From NCBI RefSeq assembly GCF_017876315.1, contig NZ_JAGINU010000001.1:744001-808000 (forward strand): 64,000 nt of DNA, in the 5' to 3' direction. The notes below the pieces were generated by a model. It made no database searches. It was not told the origin of the DNA and was given only the letters and a program-made list of their open reading frames with translations. Positions 42,953-52,383 of this stretch are shown one piece after another (position 1 is the first letter of the stretch; each line of letters begins with the position of its first letter). Source of the DNA: Pseudonocardia parietis. GTDB lineage: Bacteria > Actinomycetota > Actinomycetes > Mycobacteriales > Pseudonocardiaceae. The translations under genes and the position numbers were made by a program.

Positions 42953-44589
42953 GACCTGACTTGCACAGGTTTAGTGCCCCGGTGCGGTGATCGGTGGTAG
43001 CTGGTCGAGGATCGCGCGGGCGTCGCCGGTGATCTGCGGAGCCGCGGTGAGCGAGTGCCCGTTCACCTGGATCTGGACTGTGCGCAGGGGCCGCAACGTC
43101 CGGACCAGCTTCTTGATCGACACTCCGGTGGCGTCCTGCAGGTGACGGCTGACCGCGAGTGCTGCGAACACGACCGTCAGGTGGGCTTCGATGGAGTCGT
43201 GTTGGCGGTGGAAGATTGGCCGGGCGCGTAGGTCGGTCTTGGCCATCCGGAAGCTCTTCTCGACCTGCCACAGGTCGTGGTAGGCGGCGATGACCTGGAC
43301 GCCGGACATCGTGTCGACCGGCAGGTTGGTGACGTAGCCCTTGAGCCCGGCTAGCTGGCGGGCGCGCTCGACCAGGCCCCAGTCGACTCCCGGGCCGGCG
43401 CCCTCGAGGCGAACGAACCGGTCCTTCTTCAGCGGCCGGCTGCCGTCGGCGACCTTCTCGGCGCGCTCGACCATGGCGTTGATCGCCCGGTCGTCGCGCT
43501 TATGGCGTTTGAACAACCACTGGTAGACCACCCGGCGGGTGCGGGCCGCCTTGCCGCTGCCCATCACCCGCGACGATTCGAGGACCTGGCCGTTGTCAAA
43601 GGCGTTGCCGTGCCGCTCGAAGTGCGCGGCCAGGTCGTAGGGCGCCTTGCTGATCCGGGAGCCGACGATGAACGACAGCCTGGCGTCCTCGATCGCGTTC
43701 AGGTTCGCCGCGGACAGCATCCCGGCGTCGGCCACGACCACCATGTCGGTGACACCGTGTCGTTCCTGGAACGCCTCCAGGACCGGGAGCAGGGTCTTGG
43801 TCTCGGCCTTGTTCCCTTCGAAACAGTGCACCTCCAGCGGGAACCCGCCGCGATCGACCAGTAGCCCGACCTGGATTTGCGGGTCGACCCGGCGCTCCTT
43901 GCTCATTCCGACCCGGCGCAGCTCGTCCTCGTTCTCGGCCTCGAAGTGCAGGGTCGTGACGTCGTAGAGCACCAATGCCACCGGACCCGACCGGGTGGCG
44001 TGGCCAGTGGCGGCGGTGGCCAGCGTGCCGCGGTAGTCGCGGTCGATACACCGCTTGAGCGCCGCGGCGAAGGTGTTGCGGTGCGGTGTCGGGACGCCGA
44101 GCTCGTCGAGCACGCCGACCGCGGCCAGCTTCGAGGTCGGCTCGATGATCCGCGCCAGGACCAGTGCCCGGAACGCGTCGTCATCCACGGCGTCGAACCC
44201 GAGCCGGCGGTAGGCGTCGGTCAGGACCTGCCACACGACCTCACAGGCCGACCCGGTGATCACCGCCCCAGCCGATCCCGCACCGGCGCCCGCGGCCACC
44301 GCGGCGGAGAGGTCAAGCGCCTGCTGACCAGCGTGAAGGCGATCACGCGCGGACTGCATCAACACCGCCAGCTCGGCCCGGTCATGCGCCGAGCCGAGGT
44401 GTTCGAGGACCCGCCGGACGCCACCGCGCTTCTCCACGATCTGCACGGCCGTCGCCCCGGACGCGGTCTTCACCTTCCGGACGTAGGCCACCGCGAGAGG
44501 CTACCCATTAGTGCCCCGACCACCGCCCCCACGATCCGCTGACCAGCACCAACGTCAGTCGATCATCGGACACCTGTGCAAGTCAGGTC
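42953..44589 (-). mobile_element. IS1634-family (IS4 superfamily) insertion sequence, 1637 bp
   Basis: 18-bp perfect terminal inverted repeats: GACCTGACTTGCACAGGT at 42953-42970 and its complement at 44572-44589. One full transposase lies inside. No direct target duplication is visible: the left flank ends CATCA, the right starts CGATG. That fits insertion followed by deletion, or recombination with another copy. Confidence 0.88.
42971..44491 (-). CDS. IS1634-family transposase
   Basis: 506 residues. VLYDVTTLHFEAENEDELRRVGMSKERR gives the first Asp (YDVTTL), VVVADAGMLSAANL the second Asp, and YHDLWQVEKSFRMAKTDLRARPIFH the YREK-like helix with the catalytic Glu. Length and motif order fit IS1549/IS1634-type DDE transposases. 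The start is at the conserved AYVRKVKTASG. Confidence 0.93.
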   Translation of the reverse strand: MAYVRKVKTASGATAVQIVEKRGGVRRVLEHLGSAHDRAELAVLMQSARDRLHAGQQALDLSAAVAAGAGAGSAGAVITGSACEVVWQVLTDAYRRLGFDAVDDDAFRALVLARIIEPTSKLAAVGVLDELGVPTPHRNTFAAALKRCIDRDYRGTLATAATGHATRSGPVALVLYDVTTLHFEAENEDELRRVGMSKERRVDPQIQVGLLVDRGGFPLEVHCFEGNKAETKTLLPVLEAFQERHGVTDMVVVADAGMLSAANLNAIEDARLSFIVGSRISKAPYDLAAHFERHGNAFDNGQVLESSRVMGSGKAARTRRVVYQWLFKRHKRDDRAINAMVERAEKVADGSRPLKKDRFVRLEGAGPGVDWGLVERARQLAGLKGYVTNLPVDTMSGVQVIAAYHDLWQVEKSFRMAKTDLRARPIFHRQHDSIEAHLTVVFAALAVSRHLQDATGVSIKKLVRTLRPLRTVQIQVNGHSLTAAPQITGDARAILDQLPPITAPGH

Positions 44590-45784
44590 CGATGTCGCGG
44601 TGCTGGCGGATCAGGAGGCGGTGTTCGGTGCGGTGGCGTCGGGCTCGACGTGCTGGCGGCTGCTCGACCGGCTCGACGAACGGGCCCTGGCCTCGATCTC
44701 TGCGGCGCGGGCCCGGGCACGGGAGGTGGTGTGGGCCCAGCACGCCGAGACCCACGGGCGCGCGTTCGCGGCATCCCGGGTCGCCGGGCGGGACCTCGGC
44801 GAGACGCTGGTGCTCGATCTGGACGCGACGAGTGTGGTCTGCCACAGCGAGAAACAGCAGGCCGCACCCACATTCAAGGGCTCGTTCGGCTACCACCCGA
44901 TGCTCGCGTTCTGTGACAACACCGGCGAGTTCCTCGCCGGGGAACTTCGTCGAGGCAACGCGGGTGCGAACACCGCCGCCGACCACATCACCGTCCTCGA
45001 CGACGCGCTCGCCCAGGTCCCCGACAGCTATCGGCACGGGCACCCGATCCTGATCCGGGCCGACACCGCCGGTTGCACGCGTGCGTTCCTGGCGCACCTG
45101 CGTGGTCTGCGTGAGCAGGGAGTGTCCTGCGAGTTCTCGGTCGGCTGGTCGATCACCGACCGGGAACGCGCCGCGATCACCGCCTTGGGCAAACGCATCT
45201 GGACGGGTGCGGTCGACACCGACGGCGAACCCCGCGACCCCCGCGACAGTGCGGCGGTTGCTGAGATCACCGGTCTGCTGCCCGCCGCCGCGTTGGCCGG
45301 CTACCCGGACGGGACACGGGTGATCGTGCGCCGTGAACGCCCACATCCCGGAGCCCAGCTCGACCTCATGGAAGAACGGGACGGGTGGCGCTACACCTGC
45401 TTGGCCACCGACACCCGCGCTGGACAGTTGGCCTTCCTCGACGCTCGCCACCGCGCGCACGCCCGAGTCGAGGACCGGATCCGCACCGGCAAGGACACTG
45501 GACTGGGGCACTTCCCCTCCCGGGACTTCGCGATCAACTCCGCGTGGCTGACCGTCACCATGCTCGCGGTCGACCTGCTCGCCTGGACCCAGCACCTGCT
45601 CCTCGACGGCGAGCTGGCCAAGGCCGAGCCGAAGACGCTGCGCTACCGGCTGCTGCACGTCGCCGCCCGCCTTGCCCGGGGTGGCCGACGGGTCCGTGTC
45701 CGGATCCAGCGCAGCTGGCCCTGGGCCGAGGAGCTCACGGCCGCGTTCGGCCGGCTCCACGCCCTGCCCGGCCCAGCAGGCTGA
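44576..45784 (+). pseudogene. IS1380-family transposase, 5' end missing
   Basis: About 400 residues open in frame: SDVAVLADQEAVFGAVASGSTCWRLLD, LVLDLDATSVVCHSEKQ (first Asp), ILIRADTAGCTRAFLAHL (second Asp) and TLRYRLLHVAARL near the end. IS1380 transposases start 50-70 residues earlier, so the N-terminus and left inverted repeat are lost. The apparent start lies inside the IS1634 terminal repeat. The missing part is not found left of the IS1634 copy. Confidence 0.88.
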
Positions 45785-46654
45785 CCCGACCCTCACGCCG
45801 CGACGACCAGGACGGAGCACCCGGCAGAGCAGCAGGCCGGAGGATCCCGCATGCCCACACACCGCGAACGCTCGAACCAGCCGGCACCAAGATCAATCAG
45901 CACCGACGTGAATCACCGGGGCTAAGGACGGGTTAAAGCCGAACTGTCTTGCCTGAGCGAAGTTGGCTCCCCCTGGCTCTGACCTGCGAGGAGCCGACTT
46001 CAGTGAGACGGACTGGTAGCCGGCGGCTCATCGAATCTGATCCCGACGGAAGCACCGTAGGTCTGACGCGTGAAGGCGTCGTCGACGACGTTCTGTGCGG
46101 GGAGTTGCGGATCTTCCACAGCCGCCGCGATCGGACTCACCGCTGACACCGTGCTGGCTGCGGCCGCGATCCCGACCATGTTGCGCACGGCAGCTGACCT
46201 GATCATTCTCTCGGCCTGAGCACTCGGTCCTGGTGCTCCTCCCTACGTGACCTTGGGCGACGTCGCCCATCACGGCTCCCGATCCTTGGGTTGCGTGCTG
46301 CGCGGACCGCGTCTTCTCCCGACGCCGGCTCGCCCGCACCGCCCGTCGACTTGAGACAAGTGCGTCCACGACTCCTCGGAACATGGCGATTCGTGGATAC
46401 ACACCTTCGCCGAGCGGATATGTTTCGTGATCCACGCCTCCTAGCCTTGCGAAGCGATCGACGATCGACCCCCTGAGCCCGGGAGCGGAGCAGTGCGGTC
46501 GCCGCAGGACATTCCCCAACGGCGACCACAGCAACGCGGGCGGCGCGTACGTCCTGAAACCGACGCCGATGGGCATATACCCCTGTCGGGCGGGTTGGGT
46601 CGGCGACGAGATCACGATCAGCTTGACCGAACGAGCAAGAGGGAGACGTTGCTA
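45785..46654. other. Intergenic stretch between IS remnants and the second catabolic region
   Basis: The first ~140 bp are the right flank of the IS1380 remnant. The rest shows no gene family; the only plausible small gene is the secreted-peptide candidate at 46000-46206. The upstream region of the first monooxygenase gene lies at its right end. Confidence 0.6.
46000..46206 (-). CDS. Possible small secreted protein
   Basis: 68 residues. MIRSAAVRNMVGIAAAASTVSAVSPIAAA looks like a signal peptide with cleavage after AAA, then VEDPQLPAQNVVDDAFTRQTYGASVGIRFDEPP. There is no good ribosome site and no family. It may be a truncated remnant. Confidence 0.35.
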   Translation of the reverse strand: MIRSAAVRNMVGIAAAASTVSAVSPIAAAVEDPQLPAQNVVDDAFTRQTYGASVGIRFDEPPATSPSH

Positions 46655-47731
46655 ATGTCCATTTCCACGGATAGCGATTCCGACAGGGTTCCGCGCCTCC
46701 ACGAAGAGCCGGAGATCATCAAATTCATCCGTCTTGACGCCGTTCAATACGAAGGTGACTGGGCGCCCGAGAAGTATGACGCCGACCTCGCCCGGGATAT
46801 CTTCGAGAGCTCCATCGAAGATGCTGTAGAGGCCGAGCGACTCGGCTTCGACGGCATCATGTGCACCGAGCACCATTTCGACGGTTGGACGCTCATCCCG
46901 TCGCCCAACCTGTATCTGGCGGCGGTCGCGATGCGGACGACCCGGCTGCGGATCGGCCAGTCGGTGCAGATCCTGACCTTCCACAACCCCTGGCGGCTGG
47001 CGGAGGAGGCGGGCATGCTCGACATCCTCAGTAACGGCCGGGCGGAGCTGGGGGTCGGCAAGGGCAACTTCTCGATCGAGCGAGACCGTTACGGCTTCGG
47101 CCTGGACGACATCGAGGCCCGCTTCCACGAGAACTTCGAGCTGCTGACGAAGGCGTTGCACAAGGACTCGATCACCTTCGACGGCAAGTACAACCGGATC
47201 GCCGTGCCGTCGACGGTCTACCCGAAGCCCTTCGGTCCACCGCTACGGCCGTGGGTCGCCGCACTCAAGCCGGAGTCGGTCGAACGGATCGGCCGGGCCG
47301 GGGACAATCTCTACGGCTTCATGGCCCCGGACGCGGCCGGCAACCTCGAGCGCTACGTGAACGCGGCCCACGAGGCGGGCCACGAGGTGAGCGGCGCCAA
47401 CTACCTGACGACGACGTCGATCATCGTCGCGCCGACCGACAAGGAGGCCAAGCAGCTCCAGGAGCGGGCGCAGGCCTCCGCGTGGGAAACGATGATCGGT
47501 CGTGGTCTGCCCGCGGAAGAGGCGAAGCTCTTTATGCCGCTGTTCGGTGGTGCCGTCGTGGGATCCCCGCAGACCGTGCTCGACCAGCTCGCTGCAGGCC
47601 TCCAGCTGACCGGCGCGCGGCGGCTGAACCTCGTGATGCGGCTGCGGTCCATGCCGAAGGACGTGTCTCGGCAGACCCAACACCTGTTCGCCACCGAGGT
47701 GATGCCGCACCTGAGGCACTTCTCCGCTTAG
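46655..47731 (+). CDS. Luciferase-like (LLM) flavin-dependent monooxygenase
   Basis: 358 residues from ATG 46655. CTEHHFDGWTLIPSPNLYLAAVAMRTTRLRIGQSV and LDILSNGRAELGVGKGNF are the bacterial-luciferase-like TIM-barrel motifs that bind reduced flavin; EHHF is common in the FMNH2-dependent group. It needs a separate reductase. The substrate is unknown. First gene of a plus-strand group, followed after 95 bp by an acyl-CoA synthetase. Confidence 0.88.
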   Translation: MSISTDSDSDRVPRLHEEPEIIKFIRLDAVQYEGDWAPEKYDADLARDIFESSIEDAVEAERLGFDGIMCTEHHFDGWTLIPSPNLYLAAVAMRTTRLRIGQSVQILTFHNPWRLAEEAGMLDILSNGRAELGVGKGNFSIERDRYGFGLDDIEARFHENFELLTKALHKDSITFDGKYNRIAVPSTVYPKPFGPPLRPWVAALKPESVERIGRAGDNLYGFMAPDAAGNLERYVNAAHEAGHEVSGANYLTTTSIIVAPTDKEAKQLQERAQASAWETMIGRGLPAEEAKLFMPLFGGAVVGSPQTVLDQLAAGLQLTGARRLNLVMRLRSMPKDVSRQTQHLFATEVMPHLRHFSA

Positions 47732-47826
47732 CCCGACGCCACTGCGCCGCGGCCCGGCCGGGCGACGTCCGGCGAACGAACTCCGCGATCACGCCGACCG
47801 CGCCGGATCGCATGAGGGAACAAGAT

Positions 47827-49401
47827 ATGGACCGTTCGAAGTTCGGTTTTCACCGAGTCGCCGACGCCCACCCCGATCGCATCGCGCTCATCGCGGACAG
47901 CACGGCCGTCTCGTTCGCCGTGCTCGCGGAGCAGGTCAACCGGGTGAGCAACGGACTACGCGCACTGGGCCTCGCGGAGGGCGACGCGGTAGTGGCGATG
48001 GTGGGCAACGGCGTTGCCTACTTCGAGCTGGTCCTCGCCACCGCTCAGTCGGGGTTGTACCTGGTCCCGGTCGACACGCACTCGAGCCCGCGCGAGGTCC
48101 AGTACATCTGCGCCGACAGCAGGGCAGCAGTGCTCGTCGCCGACGCCGCTCTCGGCGAGCGCCTGGCGTCCGCGGCGGTGGGTCTGCCGGTGCGCAGGTT
48201 CGCGGTGGGCGGTGCGGTGGTCGGCTGGAGCGACTATGCCGAGTTGAGCGCCGGACGGTCCTCGGAGCGGCTGGCGCGCCGGGTCGCCGGTGCGCTCATG
48301 CCGTACACGTCCGGAACCACCGGGCGACCCAAGGGCGTGCGGCGGAAGTTGACCGGCCGGAATCCGGACGACGTCGCGGCGGAGCTGACGGCGGCGCGCG
48401 CGACGCTGTTCCGGCTGTGCTCAGACGACCCCGACAGCCCCGGCGTGCACCTGGCCTGTTCCCCCCTTTTCCACAACGCGCCGGGGGTGTATTCGCAGAT
48501 CGCGCTGCACCTGGGGCACACCGTCGTGGGCCTCCGGAAATTCGATCCCGTCGTCGTCCTGCAGGCGATCGAGCGGCACCGGGTAACCTGGACCCACATG
48601 GTGCCGACGCATTTCCGTCGGATGCTCGACCTGCCCGCCGACCAGCGCGCCTCGTTCGACGTCTCGAGTCTGCGCACCGTCCTGCATGCGGGCGCCCGCT
48701 GCCCGGTGGACGTCAAGGCAGCGATGCTGGACTGGGTCGGCCCGGTGGTGTGGGAGTACTACGGCGCGACCGAAGGAATGGTCTCGGTCCTGCCGCCCGA
48801 GGAGTGGCCGGTAAAGCGAGGCAGCGTGGGCAGGCCGGCTCCCGGGGTGACCGTGCGCATCCTCGACGACGCGTCCGCGACCACACCCACAGGGCAGGTG
48901 GGCACCATCTACTTCAGCGTGCCCGCGCCGTTCGAGTACCTCGGGGACCCGGAGAAGACCGAACGCAGCCGGTCCGGTGACCTGGTCACGGCCGGTGACC
49001 TCGGTTCCCTCGACGACGACGGGTACCTGTTCCTCCACGACAGGCGCAGCGACCTCATCATCTCCGGAGGAGTGAACATCTATCCCGCGGAGATCGAGGC
49101 CTGCCTCGTTCGGCACGCGCGCGTCAGGGACGCGGCGGTCGTCGGAGTGCCGGACGAGCAGTGGGGCCAACGGGTGGTCGCGGTCATCGAGCGGGCGCCG
49201 GGAGCTGACGCCACCAACGACGAGACCGTGGCCGAGGAGCTGCGCGCGCTGTGCGCGCGCGACCTCGCGTCGTACAAGGTGCCGAAAGAGCTCCTGTTCC
49301 GCGACGCCCTTCCGCGCAGCGAGGCCGGGAAGCTGGACCGCAACGGCATCCGTGCGCATCACGCGATGAGGCCTCGATCGCCTCACCCCCAGACGGGCTG
49401 A
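47827..49401 (+). CDS. AMP-dependent acyl-CoA synthetase
   Basis: 524 residues. MPYTSGTTGRPKGVRRK around 158-174 is the A3 core. EYYGATEGMVSVLPPEEW, TAGDLGSLDDDGYLFLHDRRSDLIISGGVNIYPAEIE and LPRSEAGKLDRNGIR (A10 lysine) complete the family. VRRKLTGRNPDD after the A3 motif is seen in the 4-coumarate/long-chain-like branch. It activates an acid as the CoA thioester, possibly a product of the monooxygenases. An alternative ATG is at 47812. Confidence 0.9.
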   Translation: MDRSKFGFHRVADAHPDRIALIADSTAVSFAVLAEQVNRVSNGLRALGLAEGDAVVAMVGNGVAYFELVLATAQSGLYLVPVDTHSSPREVQYICADSRAAVLVADAALGERLASAAVGLPVRRFAVGGAVVGWSDYAELSAGRSSERLARRVAGALMPYTSGTTGRPKGVRRKLTGRNPDDVAAELTAARATLFRLCSDDPDSPGVHLACSPLFHNAPGVYSQIALHLGHTVVGLRKFDPVVVLQAIERHRVTWTHMVPTHFRRMLDLPADQRASFDVSSLRTVLHAGARCPVDVKAAMLDWVGPVVWEYYGATEGMVSVLPPEEWPVKRGSVGRPAPGVTVRILDDASATTPTGQVGTIYFSVPAPFEYLGDPEKTERSRSGDLVTAGDLGSLDDDGYLFLHDRRSDLIISGGVNIYPAEIEACLVRHARVRDAAVVGVPDEQWGQRVVAVIERAPGADATNDETVAEELRALCARDLASYKVPKELLFRDALPRSEAGKLDRNGIRAHHAMRPRSPHPQTG

Positions 49402-49906
49402 CCCGGCCCCGCGCCAGACAGCGAACCGGATCACTGGAGGACGGATGGACATCACCCCCGACAAAACCGCTCTCGCGCTGGACCACATACGGCGTGACGT
49501 CGAGCCGGCCGACCGTTCGGCACCCTGTTCCACGCCGAGGTCGAGCGGATCGGCGTCCTCCACACATCACAGCAGCGCTGGGGGCGCCCCTGGACGAGGT
49601 GGCCCACCGCGGGCTGAGCACGTACGTGCCTCGGCGACTGCTGCGCGGCGGGCGAGGCGGCGGCTCACGGGGCCTCGCCGGGCCTGCTGACCAACGGCAT
49701 CCGCACCAACGCGGAGTTCGTGGCGGCGGCGCACCGCGTCGGCCCGCGCCCGACAACACCCGACGACGCACGGGAACCAGAGCATCGCGCCGCTCCCGAC
49801 AGCACGACAACGAGGTGAGAATGACCGTGGACATACCGACAGTGGCCCTTCAGGTACCACTGGCCGCCGTGACGGCGACTGACGCCGTCACAGTCGGGGC
49901 AGCGCA
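49402..49906. other. Degenerate stretch without an intact gene
   Basis: After the synthetase, MDITPDKTALALDHI starts at 49445 but the frame soon becomes implausible. Natural-looking pieces appear in different frames: LFHAEVERIGVLHTSQQRWGRPW near 49530-49600 and GLLTNGIRTNAEFVAAAHRVG near 49680-49745. I infer a gene decayed by several indels; its family is not recognised. Confidence 0.4.
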
Positions 49907-51658
49907 ATGACGGGCAGGACAACGGGCCCGGGGATCGCCCAGGAGCCTCGCCCGGACCAGGACGATGACCTGCGCGGCTCCGCGGCCGCCCAACGGTACC
50001 TAGCCGAGCTCCGGGCGCTGGGAGTGCAGACGCTGTTCGTCAACGCGGGGACGGACTTCGCGCCTCTCGTGGAGGCGTACGCGCAGGGCGGGTCGGCCAT
50101 CGAGCGGTACCCGGTCCCGGTCCTCGCGGGCCACGAGAACGTCGCCGCCGGCATGGCCCACGGTGCCTACCTGATGACGGGACAGCCGCAGGCTGTCATG
50201 TTCCACGTGAGCGTCGGCACGGCGAACGCGGTGTGCGCGGTGATCAACGCCGCGCGCGAACGCGTCCCGATGATTGTGACCGCGGGCCGCACCCCGATCC
50301 TCGAGGACGGCGCGCTCGGTGCCCGCGACACCGCCATCCACTGGGCGCAGGAGATGTACGACCAGGCGGGCATGGTCCGTGAAGTCGTCAAGTGGGACTA
50401 CGAGCTACGCAACGCGGGCCAAGTCGAGGCGGTCCTGCGCCGGGCCGTGTCGATAGCGTCGGCGCACCCGCGCGGACCGGTGTACCTGACCCTTCCACGC
50501 GAGGTCCTCGCCGAGACCGCGCCTGAGACGGACGCCGCCGATCCCGCGCCGCCGCTGGTCGTGCCGACCGGTCCCGCAGCCGATCCGGCGGCCGTGCAGA
50601 TCCTCGCGGACCGGCTCGCGCAGGCGCGATATCCGGTGATCGTGACCACCAGTGCGGGCGCGGACCAGCAGACCGTGGCGATGTTGTCGGAGCTGTGCGA
50701 GCGTTATGCGGTCGGGGTCGCCGAGGCTGGCCCGCGCTATCTCAATGTCTCCGCGGATCACCCGTTCCACCTCGGGCTTCCGACCGAGGCGTTCCCCGAC
50801 GCGGATGTGTTGCTGTTCCTGGAGTGCGACGTTCCGTGGATCGCCCGACGAGGTGAGCCTCGAACCGACGCGTTCGTCGCCCAGGCGGGACTCGATCCGC
50901 TGACGTCCGGCTATCCGATGCGCACCCATCGTTTCGACCTCGGGATCACGACCAGCGCGGCGAGCCTGCTCACGGCGTTGGAGGGTGCACTCGCGGATCG
51001 GACCGAGCAGATCCCGCCGACGCGGGCGGACATGCTGGCCGGGCGGGCGGAAGACCACCGGCAGCGACTGCAGGCCACGCTGCCCCGCCAGGGCCGCGGA
51101 CCGATCACGAAGGCGGCCCTCACCCAGGCCCTCTCCGAGGTCCTCGACGACGACGCGGTGGTGTTCAACGAGTACTGGGCCGACCCTCGGATCCTCCGCC
51201 GCCGCCGACCGGGCACGTACTTCTACCTCCCGGCAGCCGGCGGACTCGGGTGGGCGCTTCCGGCCGCGCTGGGGGCCAAGCACGCGGCACCGGACCGGAC
51301 GGTCGTCGCGGCCGTCGGCGACGGCGCCTACCTGTTCGCCAATCCCGCAGCGTGCCATCACGCCTCGGCGAAGCACGGGCTGCCCGTCCTGACCATCATC
51401 GCCAACAACGAGCGGTGGGACGCGGTGGACGCCTCGACCCGCTCGGTGTACCCAGGCGGCATCGCCGTCCGCATGGACGAATCGCGGCTGTCGAATCTGG
51501 CCCCGCAGCCCGCCTTCGCCCGCTACGCCGAAGCGTCCGGCGGATTCGGCGAGGAGGTCACCGACATCGACCAGCTACGCCCGGCCCTGCGCCGTGCGCT
51601 CCATGCGGTGGACGTCGAGGGCCGCCAGGCGCTGCTCGACGTGCGCTGCGCTCGCTGA
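49907..51658 (+). CDS. Thiamine-diphosphate-dependent enzyme (acetolactate synthase/benzoylformate decarboxylase-like)
   Basis: 583 residues. The N-domain holds GHENVAAGMAHGAYLMTG with the catalytic Glu. The middle domain follows from about 220. The C-domain has the ThDP motif GDGAYLFANPAACHHASAKHGLPVLTIIANN (GDG...NN). It is not a typical IlvB: TLFVNAGTDFAPLVEAY and the lack of a small subunit fit the group of catabolic 2-oxo-acid decarboxylases or carboligases. Next to a VOC protein and an enoyl-CoA hydratase. Substrate unknown. Confidence 0.88.
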   Translation: MTGRTTGPGIAQEPRPDQDDDLRGSAAAQRYLAELRALGVQTLFVNAGTDFAPLVEAYAQGGSAIERYPVPVLAGHENVAAGMAHGAYLMTGQPQAVMFHVSVGTANAVCAVINAARERVPMIVTAGRTPILEDGALGARDTAIHWAQEMYDQAGMVREVVKWDYELRNAGQVEAVLRRAVSIASAHPRGPVYLTLPREVLAETAPETDAADPAPPLVVPTGPAADPAAVQILADRLAQARYPVIVTTSAGADQQTVAMLSELCERYAVGVAEAGPRYLNVSADHPFHLGLPTEAFPDADVLLFLECDVPWIARRGEPRTDAFVAQAGLDPLTSGYPMRTHRFDLGITTSAASLLTALEGALADRTEQIPPTRADMLAGRAEDHRQRLQATLPRQGRGPITKAALTQALSEVLDDDAVVFNEYWADPRILRRRRPGTYFYLPAAGGLGWALPAALGAKHAAPDRTVVAAVGDGAYLFANPAACHHASAKHGLPVLTIIANNERWDAVDASTRSVYPGGIAVRMDESRLSNLAPQPAFARYAEASGGFGEEVTDIDQLRPALRRALHAVDVEGRQALLDVRCAR

Positions 51659-51671
51659 AGGAGGAGAAGTC

Positions 51672-52223
51672 ATGACACCACCTACGAAGTTCGCCCACGC
51701 GGTGTTCGGCACCCATCGGTATGCGGAGATGGTGCGCTTCTACCAGACGGTGTTCGAGGCGAAGATCCAGAGCCAGAGCGAGACCTACACCTTCATGACC
51801 TACGACGAGGAGCACCACCGGCACGCGATCGTCAACCTCGGTGCCGCACCAGAGGACGAGGGCGAGCGGAAGCACGGGACGGGGTTGCGGCACCTGGCCT
51901 ACACCTGGGACTCGATCGAGGACCTGATGGGCGTCTACCGCAACGTCCGCGACAAGCTCGGCGTCCGCCCGGTGATCTCCACCAAGCACGGTCCGACGCT
52001 GTCGATGTACTACGAGGACCCGGACCGGAACCGGTTGGAGTTCCAGGTGGACCTGCTGGATCCCGAGCAGTCCAACGAGTTCATGGCGACGGACGCGTTC
52101 GCCGCCAACCCGCTCGGGGAGCCGTTCGATCCCGAGGAGCTGTGCCGACGGCTCGACGCGGAGGAGCCGATCGAGGACCTGGTGCTGCGCTCGGACCAAC
52201 CGCGGGTGCCGATCCCGCTATGA
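51672..52223 (+). CDS. Single-domain VOC protein, extradiol-dioxygenase-like
   Basis: 183 residues. KFAHAVFGTHRYAEMVRFYQTVFEAK, GLRHLAYTWDSIEDLMGVYRNV and MYYEDPDRNRLEFQVDLL give the His, His and Glu of a VOC metal site. A C-terminal tail of about 55 residues follows. GGAGGAG lies right before the ATG. A biphenyl-2,3-diol-dioxygenase-like ring-cleavage activity or an isomerase/lyase are both possible. Confidence 0.85.
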   Translation: MTPPTKFAHAVFGTHRYAEMVRFYQTVFEAKIQSQSETYTFMTYDEEHHRHAIVNLGAAPEDEGERKHGTGLRHLAYTWDSIEDLMGVYRNVRDKLGVRPVISTKHGPTLSMYYEDPDRNRLEFQVDLLDPEQSNEFMATDAFAANPLGEPFDPEELCRRLDAEEPIEDLVLRSDQPRVPIPL

Positions 52224-52383
52224 CGGCTGCCCCGGCTCGGCTCGGCGGCCCGTTGTCGGGCCGCTTCAGGGCACGGGCACCCGGGCCCGCCCAGACCGGC
52301 GCCGCGCCGGTCGACCGGTCCGCCTCCCGCCGGCCGGACCACCCCGTCCCGCTGAGACGCGCCGACCCGGAGGAAGAAGCCCC

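Noticed and set aside
42434..44589. A third copy of the 50-bp attachment repeat
   Set aside because: I looked for the tRNA 3' half to the right of 39686, including around the IS elements and up to 46650, and did not see one; a shorter core could be missed by eye.
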